A stretch of 64,000 nucleotides of DNA, taken from the NCBI GenBank assembly GCA_000727475.1, contig KL647296.1, forward strand, positions 2,090,388 through 2,154,387, written 5' to 3'. Each line of letters starts with the position of its first letter. Position 1 is the stretch's first letter. Source of the stretch: Sarcocystis neurona. Taxonomy: Eukaryota; Apicomplexa; Conoidasida; Eucoccidiorida; Sarcocystidae. The notes under the pieces were generated by a model, which made no database searches, had not been told where the DNA came from, and saw nothing but the letters and a program-made list of their open reading frames with translations. Made by a program: the position numbers and the translations under genes. Shown in pieces: positions 24,000 to 34,062 of the stretch.

Positions 24000-25881
24000 C
24001 GTCGTCGACGACGACTACGTACCCACCCACCACCACCACACACACACACACACACACACACAGAACGGCGACGGTAGCAGCGCTAGCACTACCAGCAGCG
24101 AAGTTGTCCGTAGCAATTGCCGCTACAGCGATAGGAGTACCAGCAGCAGCAGCAGTTGCACAAGCGACAGCAGCAGAACTGCTGCAGCGGCCAAGCGGAA
24201 GGTCGCAACAGGAGCGACAGCAGCACTAATTACCAACGCGACACCCGTAGTCCCAGCAGCCTGAGGTTGTACAGCAGCAATAGCAGCAACAATAGCAAAG
24301 CAGCAGAACCGGCGGCAGTAGCAGCAGGAAGAGCAGCGGGGAGTGCAGCAGCGACGGCAGCATCAACCGCTGCAGCACGAGCGAAGTGGTAGTAACGGCA
24401 GCAATTGCAGCGGCAAGAGCAGCAGTAGTAACAGCAGCGATTACAGCAACCGCCGCGAGGCGGCAGTAACGGCAGCAACAGCACCAGCAATAGCAGCAGT
24501 AAGAGGAGCAAGGACAGCAGCAGCAGTTGCTGCAACAGTAGCGAAGCAGCCGTGACGGCGGCAGCAACAGCACGCGTACTATAAGCAGGAAGAACAGCAG
24601 CAATAGCAACAGCTGCTGCAGCAACAGTAGCAGCAGGTACAGCAGCAGGGGCTACAGGAAGAAGGATAGCTGTCCCAGGAACGTTGGCGGCAGTGCAACA
24701 GAGAAGAGGCAGCAGTAGCAAGGAAAACAACAGCAGCAGCTGCAGCAGCAGCGAGAATTCATGTGCAGCACAGGCCTCAAAAACAGCAGCAGGAGCAGAC
24801 TCCACACTCGCCGGCCGCAACTCCCTTCTGGACAGCAGCGGCAGCAGCGTCAGGAACCCAACTATCGGCAGCAGGCACACCAGAACAAATTAAGATGCAG
24901 CAGCAGCAGGAGGAAGAGAAGCTTGAACCAGAACAAGGAGCAACACGGGCAGCAGCAGCAGTCGCAGGAGCAGCAGCAGGAGCTGCAGGAGCTGCAGGAG
25001 CAGCAGTAGCAGGAGCAGTAACAGCAACAGTTGCAAGAGCAGCAGCAGCAGCAAGCACGTCGATGCACTGCGTCATGTTGCTACATAGCTGAATCAAGGA
25101 GCCCGGGAGGGGAAGCTTGGCGGCTGCAGACTAACAAGAGTCCTCTCTCACGTCACGCATACTTGCTGCTGCTGCCGCTGGCTCCTTGGCACGGGAAGGA
25201 GCTCGACACTTGCCGCAGCAGCACCAGCGGCAGGAACACCAAGAGTACCGCAGCAGGACTGGCAACAGCAGCCCCAGCAGCGTCAGCAGCACCAGGACCG
25301 GCAGCGTAGAGAGCAGCAGCATCAGCAGCAGCACGCGCAGCAGCAGCAGCGCCAATCAGAGCAGCAGCACCCGGATTCTCACCGCACGCAGCAACTCTCT
25401 CCTCCGCAGAGGCACCGGCAGCAGCAGCAGCGACGCCTGCAGGAACTGCAGCGGCAGGAGCAGCAGGGAGAGGAGGATGAAGAGGAGACGCAGCAGCAGC
25501 AGATTTGCACAGATCGATCGCCGTGGCGCTGTTGAGGAATGCAGCAGCCCTACAAGCGTTATCACCGGTTGGATCTGCTGCTGCTTCTGCTGCAGCCTCT
25601 GCTGCAACAGAGACGACAGCAGCAGGGGATGCTGAGGAACAGGGCGTCACCTGCGAGGCGCTGCCGCACGAGAAGAAGCAGCAGCAGCATCCGAGGACGT
25701 GTGCGACGACAGAAGGAGCGCAGGTAACAACGCGAGGAGGCGCAGGCGCAGCAGCAGCAGCAGCGGAAGAAGCAGTAGCGCGCGTGTCAGACGAAGGGGA
25801 CGGAGTGTGGAGCAACAGAGCGGCAGGGGATTATCGGTGGCTGAGCGCAAGTCCGTCTGGGACTTGACGGCCAGGACAACA

Positions 25882-26060
25882 GCTGCAGGAGCAGCAGCAG
25901 CAGTAGTTGCAGGAGCAGCAGCAGCAGTAGTTGCAGGAGCAGCAGCAGCAGTGCTTGCAGGAGCAGCAGCCGCAGTAGCTGCAGGAGCAGCAGCAGCAGT
26001 AGTTGCAGGAGCAGCAGCAGCAGTAGCTGCAGGAGCAGCAGCAGCAATAGTTGCTGCTGT
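25882..26060 (+). repeat. 24-bp tandem repeat, seven copies
   Basis: Unit gcaggagcagcagcagcagt plus agtt or a close variant, repeated with few changes. In the + frame covering 25699-26079 it encodes an 8-residue repeat AGAAAAVV/AGAAAAVA; on the minus strand it reads Leu- or Cys-rich. The higher-order period distinguishes it from the surrounding simple CAG runs. Confidence 0.85.
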
Positions 26061-26075
26061 CGTAGCTGCAGCAAG

Positions 26076-29000
26076 GTGATTTTTCACCGCGCATGCAGCA
26101 GCAGCAGCAGAAATGTTGCTGCCTGCCGCTGCCTGAACAGTGGCAAGTCTGACAGCAACAGCGGCAACGGCAATAGTACCAACAACAGCAACGGAAGCAG
26201 CTCCAGCAGCAGCAGCAGTACCGCTGGCGGCAATCACAACGAAAACAGCAGCAGCGACAGTCTGCCGAGGAGGCACCGAGAGTCTTGCCAGCTGGCTACT
26301 GCTGCAGTTCCTACTGCGTTGCCCGCCGAGACTTCTCCCTCGCTGGGTTCAAAACTGCAGCAGCAGCAGCAAATACAGAAAAAGCAGATGGAGGAGCCAG
26401 GGCACCTGGAAAGGGAGGAGGAGAAGGAGGAGGAAAAAGAACAGCAGGAGAAGCCAGTGCAGCAGGAAAAGCAGCAGATGCGGCAGAAGGAGCAGAAGCA
26501 GCGGCAGATGCAGCAGCAGCTGGAGAGAGAGAGGAAGACGCAACAGCAGCGGCAGCACCCGCAGCGATGGCTCCCGAAGCAGCAGCAGCAGCAAGGATGG
26601 GGTGACAGCGTTCTGCTGTCATTTTCTCCTGCGGCTCCTTCCCGGCATCAACAGGCGTGGAGTGCTGCTGCTGTTGCAGCGGCCGCCCGTCCGTTGAGGG
26701 GGATTCACACGCTCGTTCGGCTACTCGCACGCAAGCAGCGTTCCTTCATGGCAGCAGCAGCAAGCGGGGGAAGGGCCGGGGCAGCGGCCAGAGGAGGAGG
26801 AGGATTGCTGCAGCAGCAGAGTGACGGCAGCGCTGCTGGAACAACTTCTGCCCTGCTGCTCGAGCATTTGAACAGTCGCGCGTGGGGGGCGTTGCTGCTC
26901 CCTGCCCTGCGCCATCGGGTGCCTGACTGCAGCTGCGGCAGCAGCAGTCTCCCTACGGTCTGGTGCAGCAGCAGCAGCAACAGAAACAGCGAGAACTACG
27001 TGGTGTCTGGCCTGTCTTGGGCCCTGTCAAGCAGCGTTAATTTTATAAACAGCAACAGGAAGGAGGACGCGCAGGCGCTGCTGCTGTTGACGCGTCTCTA
27101 CTATCAGCGAAAGCAACTTCCCCGGACGACAAGCCGGAGCACCAGTCGCAGTGACATCACCTGCAGCAGCGGGAGCCACAGCGGCGCTGCTGTGGACTGC
27201 ATGCGGCTGACGGAGCACGACGCTGTGCTGCAGCTGCTGTTTCTGCTGGCAGACACTGCCCCACCCCTCCACCCGCAGCAGCAGCAGCAGCACGTCAGAA
27301 GCTGGCCGCAGCAGCCCGCTGCAGACTGGGCAGTGGGCAGTCTCCAGGAGAAACTCCGGCACCGACAGCCAGCGCAGCTCTGCGACCGGGAGCAGCAGCA
27401 GCAGCCCAAGCGCAGCCTTTTGACCAAGCAGCAGCTGCTGCCGGAGGAAGAAGAGGAGGACAAGCAGCAACAGCAGCAGCAGCTGAATGAAGTTCCGCAG
27501 CTCCTGACCCGGCTGGCTCAGCAGGACCTCTCGGCTCCCTCACCAGCACGTGGCAGTCAAGCGCTACAACAACAGCACTGGCAGCAGCCCCACCTGCAGC
27601 AGCAGCAGCACTGGCAGCGGTCGCGCATGCAGCAGCAGCAGCAGGCTTCCTTCCAGCGGGCGACTCTGTTCGGGTACCAAGTGTTGAAAGCGGCGTCAAT
27701 TGACACGCCGGAGCTGGACGCTCGCTGGCTTGCCGCTGCTCTGTGCGGCAGACGCAGCAGCGGCAGTAGCAGCAGCCTTGCTGCTGCATTCGGAGCGACA
27801 GCACGAGAGCACCTGCCGCCTGCAGATCTCACCGACGGCAGCTTGAAGAGGGGGACGGAGAGCAGCAGCTTGACCTTCGCCAACAACGGCAGCGGCAGCA
27901 GCAGCTTGGTGACCTGCAGTTTCTTCTCGAGTCCGGGCGTGTCGCTGCAGCCGTTTGAAGCAGCAGCAGCAGAAGGAAGGGCACGCTCTTTGTCTACGCA
28001 GCTGCAGCAGCAGATAAGACGCATTGCAGCTCAGCTTGAGCTGCTGCCCCCGCAGAACCAGCAGCAGCAGTGGAGGACTCGTCAACAGGGCAGCAGCGAC
28101 ACCCAGTGCCTCCTTGGTGCCGACGGCGGACACGCTGCTGTCGTCGATCTCATATCTGCTGCCCCCTGCGGGGCTGGTGCTGCCATCGCATCTACTACTC
28201 CTATTGCAGCAGCAGCTGCGACGGGGTTTCTGCAGACCCCTTTGCGACTACCTTCTGCTGGTGCTCTTGCAGCTGCTGCACCAGAGAGGCCACAGCTGCA
28301 GCACGTCTTCGGATGGAAGCAGCTGCCGTGGACCGGCGGTGAAGAGGTGCAGCAAGACAACAGCAGGAACTGCAGCAGCTTGAACAACACCCACGCGCCC
28401 CACAGCCACCGAAGAACGGCTGCGCTGCTGCAGGATGCCGCTCCAGCAACCGGCTTCTCCGGTGTCCTTGCTGAAAGTGCTGCTGCTGCTGCAGCAGGAG
28501 CGCGGCGGGGAGGAGGGGCAGCAGCAGCAGCAGCCGCATGTCCGGCGGCGGAGGCTCTCAACGTGACCTCAGTCCGGCAAGCAACAGCAGCAGCAGCAGC
28601 TGGGACGGAAGGAGGAACAGCAATTGGCGCTGCTGCCTGCGCAACGAAACAGCAGTCAACGTCAGGTCTCTCTGGTGCTGCTGATGACTGGGCAGCAGTC
28701 GATCAGTCAGCAGCAGCAGCAGGAGAGCGAGAAGCTGTTGAAGCTTGCAGCAGGCGGATCAGCTGCAGCAGCACAGAAGCCGCTACAAACCCGTGGCTGC
28801 GCGGGAAGGAGGCAGCAGATCGCGGCGCTTCTCTCTTTCCTCGCCTTCTCTCCGCAGACGACAGCAGCAGCAACAGCAGCAGCAACGGCGGGAGCGCAGC
28901 AACTCGCAGTGCGCTGTATGCTGGGCGTGACAACTTGAGCCTCCACGCGGGCCTCTGTGCAGTCGAGCACCCTCATGCTGCTGCTTCTTTTGCTGGGTCA

Positions 29001-29849
29001 GATCAGGCAGCAGCAGGAGCAGCAGCGCGCGAGGGAAAGAACGCGCCAGCGTACAATTCCGCAGGAGCGTTGGCGACTTTGCTGACTCTACACCACCGTG
29101 GTGACAGCGGCACTGCAGCAGCAGAGCGAAAGGCAGCAGCAGCGACGACAGCAGCGGCAGCGGGGAGTCCGACAGCAGGAGCCAGAAGCGGGCCATGGAT
29201 CGTGCCACGAGCCGGCGCTGCAGAAAGTGTCGCCGCACGGTGTACGTACACCGCATATCCTGGCTGCAGCAGCAGCGGAACCTGGAGTGGACCAGCAGCA
29301 GCAGCGAACGCCTGGGAGCAGCACTGGCTTGCTGCTGCTCTGCTGCTGCAGCAGCAGCACGGAAGGGGATGCCACAGCAGCTGCAGCAGCAGCAGTACAT
29401 ATGTAACGTGGGATGTGCGACAGCAGCAGGAGGCAGCAGCCGCGCCCCTTGACCGAGCCAGCACAGCTGCGGCTATCCAAGCATCTGCTGAGGCACTCGT
29501 CTGCGACAGCAACAGCAGCAAGGAGGAGAAGCAGCGCCAGCAGCGCTGCAGCACAAGCAGCAGCTCTCCCCTGCTGCAGCGATCCTCGACCGCTGCGTGG
29601 AGTCTGCTGGCAACGACGTGCAGACTGACGCTCGGCAGTCTCGATGCCCGGTACGCTCTGATAAGCGAGGCCCCGCCCCGCAGCGGCAGAGCAAAGCGGC
29701 AGCGGCAGCAGAAAGAAGCAGCAGCAGCAGAGAGAAGTAGCAGCGGCAGAGAGAACCAGCAGCTGCAGAGAGTAGCAGCAGCAGGGAGGAGTAACAGCAG
29801 CACCAGCAGCATTCGCAGCATCCGCAGCAGCAGCAGCAGAGAGAAGTAG
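26076..29849 (+). CDS. long Gln/Ser/Ala-rich open frame with weak PrmC/HemK-like motifs
   Basis: Continuous frame of 1,257 codons; the first ATG in frame is at 26388. Most of it is HAAR-type low complexity. Three short non-repetitive islands are in the order expected of a protein-(glutamine-N5) methyltransferase of the PrmC/HemK family. The first, LKAASIDTPELDARWLAAAL (about 27690-27749), resembles the N-terminal helical domain. The second, RPQLQHVFGWKQLPWTG (28287-28337), resembles 'p.QYilG...f.G'. The third, WIVPRAGAAESV (29196-29231), resembles 'VliPRpeTE..v'. The catalytic NPPY and the GxGxG SAM loop are not visible, and spacings are inflated by hundreds of residues, so the assignment is weak. 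A further exon may lie at about 30583-30893 (+), where a frame ending in TAG at 30891 has non-repetitive charged sequence (PPHCWLQRVVEKKMGRR). If real, the enzyme would modify organellar release factors. Confidence 0.4.
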   Translation: MIFHRACSSSSRNVAACRCLNSGKSDSNSGNGNSTNNSNGSSSSSSSSTAGGNHNENSSSDSLPRRHRESCQLATAAVPTALPAETSPSLGSKLQQQQQIQKKQMEEPGHLEREEEKEEEKEQQEKPVQQEKQQMRQKEQKQRQMQQQLERERKTQQQRQHPQRWLPKQQQQQGWGDSVLLSFSPAAPSRHQQAWSAAAVAAAARPLRGIHTLVRLLARKQRSFMAAAASGGRAGAAARGGGGLLQQQSDGSAAGTTSALLLEHLNSRAWGALLLPALRHRVPDCSCGSSSLPTVWCSSSSNRNSENYVVSGLSWALSSSVNFINSNRKEDAQALLLLTRLYYQRKQLPRTTSRSTSRSDITCSSGSHSGAAVDCMRLTEHDAVLQLLFLLADTAPPLHPQQQQQHVRSWPQQPAADWAVGSLQEKLRHRQPAQLCDREQQQQPKRSLLTKQQLLPEEEEEDKQQQQQQLNEVPQLLTRLAQQDLSAPSPARGSQALQQQHWQQPHLQQQQHWQRSRMQQQQQASFQRATLFGYQVLKAASIDTPELDARWLAAALCGRRSSGSSSSLAAAFGATAREHLPPADLTDGSLKRGTESSSLTFANNGSGSSSLVTCSFFSSPGVSLQPFEAAAAEGRARSLSTQLQQQIRRIAAQLELLPPQNQQQQWRTRQQGSSDTQCLLGADGGHAAVVDLISAAPCGAGAAIASTTPIAAAAATGFLQTPLRLPSAGALAAAAPERPQLQHVFGWKQLPWTGGEEVQQDNSRNCSSLNNTHAPHSHRRTAALLQDAAPATGFSGVLAESAAAAAAGARRGGGAAAAAAACPAAEALNVTSVRQATAAAAAGTEGGTAIGAAACATKQQSTSGLSGAADDWAAVDQSAAAAGEREAVEACSRRISCSSTEAATNPWLRGKEAADRGASLFPRLLSADDSSSNSSSNGGSAATRSALYAGRDNLSLHAGLCAVEHPHAAASFAGSDQAAAGAAAREGKNAPAYNSAGALATLLTLHHRGDSGTAAAERKAAAATTAAAAGSPTAGARSGPWIVPRAGAAESVAARCTYTAYPGCSSSGTWSGPAAAANAWEQHWLAAALLLQQQHGRGCHSSCSSSSTYVTWDVRQQQEAAAAPLDRASTAAAIQASAEALVCDSNSSKEEKQRQQRCSTSSSSPLLQRSSTAAWSLLATTCRLTLGSLDARYALISEAPPRSGRAKRQRQQKEAAAAERSSSGRENQQLQRVAAAGRSNSSTSSIRSIRSSSSREK

Positions 29850-30893
29850 CAGCAGCACCAGCAGCATCCGCACCAGCAGCAGCAAAGAGAAGTGGCAGCA
29901 GCACAAGCAGCATTCGCAGCAGTAGCAGGAGCAGAGAGAAGAAACAGCAACACCAGCAGCATCCGCAGCAGCAGCAGCAGAAGATGCAGCAGCAGCAGCA
30001 GGAGCTGCAGCCGGAGCTCCGACACTTTCACTAGCGCAGGGGAAGCAGCACAGCAGCAGCAGCACCAGGAGAGTAGCAACAGCAGCCGCCGCCGCGCAGA
30101 GGCAGAAACAGCAGCAGGGAGCAGCAGCAGCTGATTGACAGCAGCGACAACTCAGAGAAGCAACAGGTGCAGCACCCCCAGTAGCAGCAGCAGGTCCCGT
30201 AGCAGCAGATCCCGTAGCAGCAGGTCACACACTAGCAGCAGGACCAACAAAGCAGCGGGACGGCAGCAGCACAGGAGTGACAAGAGCGGCAGGAGCTGAG
30301 CAGTGCCAGGAGCTCAGCGACAGCAGCAGCAGCAACAGTCCCTCGCAGCAGAGCAGCAGCATCTAGGGGCAGCAGACCCAGCACGCGCGTCTCCGCAGCA
30401 ATAGCAGCAGCAGCCGCGCTCCTTGGGTAGCAGAGACTCGTTCACTGCAGCATCCTTTTACCAGCACTGTTAACCGACGGTCAACAGGGTGAGAGCAGCA
30501 GCCGCAGCACGGTCGCAGCAGCAGCAGGGTCGCAGCAGCAGCACCAGCACCAGGGTCGTAGCAGCAGCACCAGGGTCGTAGCAGCAGCATTCTCGGAGAA
30601 GTCACACAGCAGCAGTAGCACGAGCAGCACACGAGACGAGAAGAGGTCAGTCTGAAGGAAGAATTTCGTGGGAGGTTGAACAGCAGCAACAGCAGCGGCG
30701 CGCTTACTACCCGCAGCAGCAGCAGCATCAGCCACCTCATTGCTGGCTGCAGCGCGTGGTAGAGAAGAAGATGGGAAGAAGAGTCGCAGCTCGTGAAGAG
30801 GGAGCCGTCGGCGAAGCACCACCAAATAAGTATACCAGCAGAGCACGTGCTGCTCTTTTGCAGCAGCAGCAGCATCGGCAGCTGGGAGTCTAG
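29850..30893 (+). repeat. CAG-rich tail of the block, possible terminal exon
   Basis: (CAG)n-dominated DNA to about 30370, then mixed sequence. The + frame ending at 30893 is open back to a TAG near 30577 and carries SEGRISWEVEQ, YYPQQQQHQPP and KMGRRVAAREEGAVGEAPPN. This is the only coding-like reading in the stretch. It starts without an ATG, so it would be a spliced 3' exon. Confidence 0.3.
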
Positions 30894-33800
30894 CCACGCG
30901 TTCGGGTGTACAAACACTCTGTGGGCACCCCACACTATCCTTGCAGACAGCGACGAAACATGCACGAGAAGCTCCTCAAAACAGAGTCCTTAAAGAGTAT
31001 GCTCTTAGTCTTTCCTCCCCATCCTTCTTCTTCTTCTTCCCCACTTTTCTCGTCGTTTTTTCTTCTCCCTTTAATCAAAGGCTTTCCTGATGCAGACGAT
31101 GCATATCTTCGTGGGACCTGTCTATGTGTAAATGGACGCACCACAGAAGAGTATCCATATGCATGCAACTCTTCGCTTGTATCAATATCATCTCTATGTT
31201 CATGTGTGTAGGTCCCCTGTGCAGCTGTTACGTATATATACGCGAATACGTATATGTTCGTTGATTTGATACGTACACGTGTGTACACGTATATCTTTGT
31301 TTTTGTTCTACGCATATATACGTAGGTTCTTCTCTGTTTGTATTACGTATATATATATGTATATAACTACATTTGTGTTAATTATATATGTACATGTGTG
31401 TATGTGTACAGATGTATCTGCTTCTTAGTATTATGCATATACGTGTGTATCGCTAGTTCTTTATACCCGCATACATACGCGTCCAGGTGGGTTTTTCTCC
31501 CCATATTATCTGTATATATGTGTGTGGGGTTGTATGCACAAACACGTATGCATATATATGTATCTCTCTCCATACATATGTATATATATACACAGGTTTA
31601 TGTATGGGTTTACGTCTGACGCACAGCCACTCGCCGTAGAGAAGCGAAAGAAAAACATGCTCGAAGCGACCTCCGACAGCCACATATATGTAACATGAAG
31701 CAAAATTACCTACGTACATACAATATATATATAATACGGAGAATGATATACCTATCCGCGTATCAATATATAGTATTAACAAAGCTATAGTTGTGTACCT
31801 ATACATATAATATTAGCAGAGATATAGAATATAAGTATATATGCGCAATATTACATATATATATCTCCCTCTCTCTCTCTCTCTCCATATATGTATATGT
31901 ATAGGATATTTACATGGATATACATGTAGACACTTGTGTATATATAGTATTGATGAAGGTGTCGCTACGAATACACCTATACATATATATCATATAGAGA
32001 AGGTATAGCGCTTCCCACACAGGCGCAACATATATATTCAAATATACTGCCACACATACGTACCCGCGTATGTCTACACAACATGGTCACCGTTACCGGA
32101 GCCCCTTCCGCAGAATTAAATTACGTATTTGTATACGTAATATAATACAAATACCCCTGTTGATAAGATAAAGAACTGCACTCACGCGCGCCACGTTTCC
32201 TTCGGTCGACTTCTCAGATGTTCCGGTGTATATACACCTGCGTGTGAAGAAGATGTCTACTTTCACCTGGCCCCACACTTTTTGTGTCTACTTCTCTGTG
32301 ACGGCCTCTCTTTTGCTCTTCCCTTCTGTCTCGATTTCTCTAGCTCTCTCCGTGTCTAGTTTTGTGTCTCACTGTAAGATTTAGCGAGACACAGACCGTC
32401 AAATATATAACACACACATGTGTCTACACAAAAGCGCCTGTAAATCTGTATCCCAGTGTCTTCCTCTATGTGTCTGTCTCTCTTTCGCCTTTCTCTCTAT
32501 AAATATATGTGTGCATACATATGTGCGCTCACGTATTTATTTGTGTGTGGATATATATGCATGCGTGTGTGAGGTGGGTGCGGGGGGCCATTCACAAGGG
32601 AGGAGTCCCGTTTGTAAGTCGCAGACCCTCCTACGTGTTCATTTTTGTTCCCGTCTGTGTTTTGCTGCGTGTTCACGTAAACAAACGTGAGGAAAGTTAA
32701 TTAACGTTCTCTTCCTATATATCTCTATGGATGGGCAAAAAAGTAAGTATATATGTATGGACAGGTATTCGAACACTACTTTGTATGCCTATCCATCTAT
32801 CTATGCAGCCGAGCTTCCATACAAATACGACAGAAGAAACTCCATTTACTATCTATTTCTCTCTCCCTCTCTCGTTAGTCTTTCTGTGTATACAGGCACG
32901 TACTTGCATTAATGAAGAAGGAGCAGCTGTGTGCCAACTTTTCAATTGTATCTCTTTTTCTGCCCATATACGTATGTATGTGTAGGGATCCTGCGCACCC
33001 CTTTCTATGTGTGTGGGCATATATTTGAATATGAGACGCTGTTTTTGCGTGCGTGAGAGAAGTGTGGCAACTCTGAAGAAGTGACTGCGGCAGCTGCCTG
33101 ACTTGCCGTCTCCGTCTCCGTCTCCTCGCTGTCTCTCTGTTCCTCTTCCGTCTCCTTCCGTCGCTGTGTCTCTCCCTCTATATGCCTGCCCACACGTTCG
33201 TTGGTGTAACTCTCCGCAAATATTAAATGTAGGAAGATACGTGTTTGGATGGCAGCAATATCCACATACAACCTCTGTGAATATACACATACATATATAT
33301 GTGGGGATATTAGGGAGGCTCTCCATACGTGGAAAGACAAGCCTATTCCTCAGTAGCCAACAGCGTCAGCTGTGCACCTGTATAAATATACACATATATA
33401 TATGTACAGGTGCATGAATATTAGCTAGTTTGTCTCTACACGTAGAATCACATACACGTCAATCAGTAGACTACTGCGTCCCGCGTGTAAGTATACAAAT
33501 ATATATATTTATGTATATATGTGGATATTAGTTATACCCAGGAATCGCCTGTGTAACTATTCAAGTATAGGTGTATATGTATATGGAGGTTCGTTAGTCT
33601 GTCTATATGTAGAGCCACATGAATACTAGTCAGAGACAACAGCACGAGCACATATGTATCGTAGGTTTACTTACAGCTGCAGGACGCTTGTACAGAGAGA
33701 TAGTTATTGTCTCCCAGTTGAACTTATCTTCTCACCTTTCTTGTCTTCATACGCCTTCATACGTAAAAGATATATATATATACATATATATATATTATAT

Positions 33801-34062
33801 GATGCATGCACATGCATCCATATAGGTGCATGTGCGTAGCTATATATATATATATGTGGGCGCAGAGGAAATTGCATGCGCGGAGGCGGAGAGAGACGCC
33901 GTCATGTGGAGTAGTCCTTTTTTGTGGAAATTTCGAGTAGATCTGTGTAGGCAGGGCAGCGTGTACTTGTGCTGGCTTCATTGAGGCTGCCTACGAAGAG
34001 AAAAACGCCGTATATTTTTTTGCTTCTCAGGATAAATTTAATCTGCTTGCAGGCTCCGGAAG
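30894..34062. repeat. AT-rich microsatellite region, no gene seen
   Basis: Dominated by (ta)n, tatatgta and tacgta motifs, with repeated degenerate modules at 33280-33600 (units containing tatatatgtggatattag or a variant). The stretch 32280-32700 and 33040-33180 is CT-rich and non-repetitive but has no convincing frame. It separates the CAG block from the gamma-tubulin complex gene and ends at a good acceptor-like site, ttttttgcttctcag (34030). Confidence 0.6.

Larger units (their letters stand above)
23110..26075. repeat. CAG-orientation trinucleotide repeat block, interrupted by an N gap
   Basis: Almost continuous (CAG)n with GCA/CAA/GTA variants on the + strand. All three + frames give Gln-, Ala- or Ser-rich text broken by TAG codons, since CAG-to-TAG changes are frequent. 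No conserved domain is visible. The frames are too low in information to tell coding from non-coding, and I annotate none of them as genes. Confidence 0.7.

Noticed and set aside
22997..24077. Long frames crossing the N gap on both strands
   Set aside because: They are open only because the N run is read as unknown residues; flanks are simple CA and CAG repeats.
29003..30079. Minus-strand frames of over 300 codons, Leu/Cys/Ala-rich
   Set aside because: Direct complement of CAG runs (CTG=Leu, TGC=Cys, GCT=Ala). No conserved island is present, and the opposite strand has the more varied reading.
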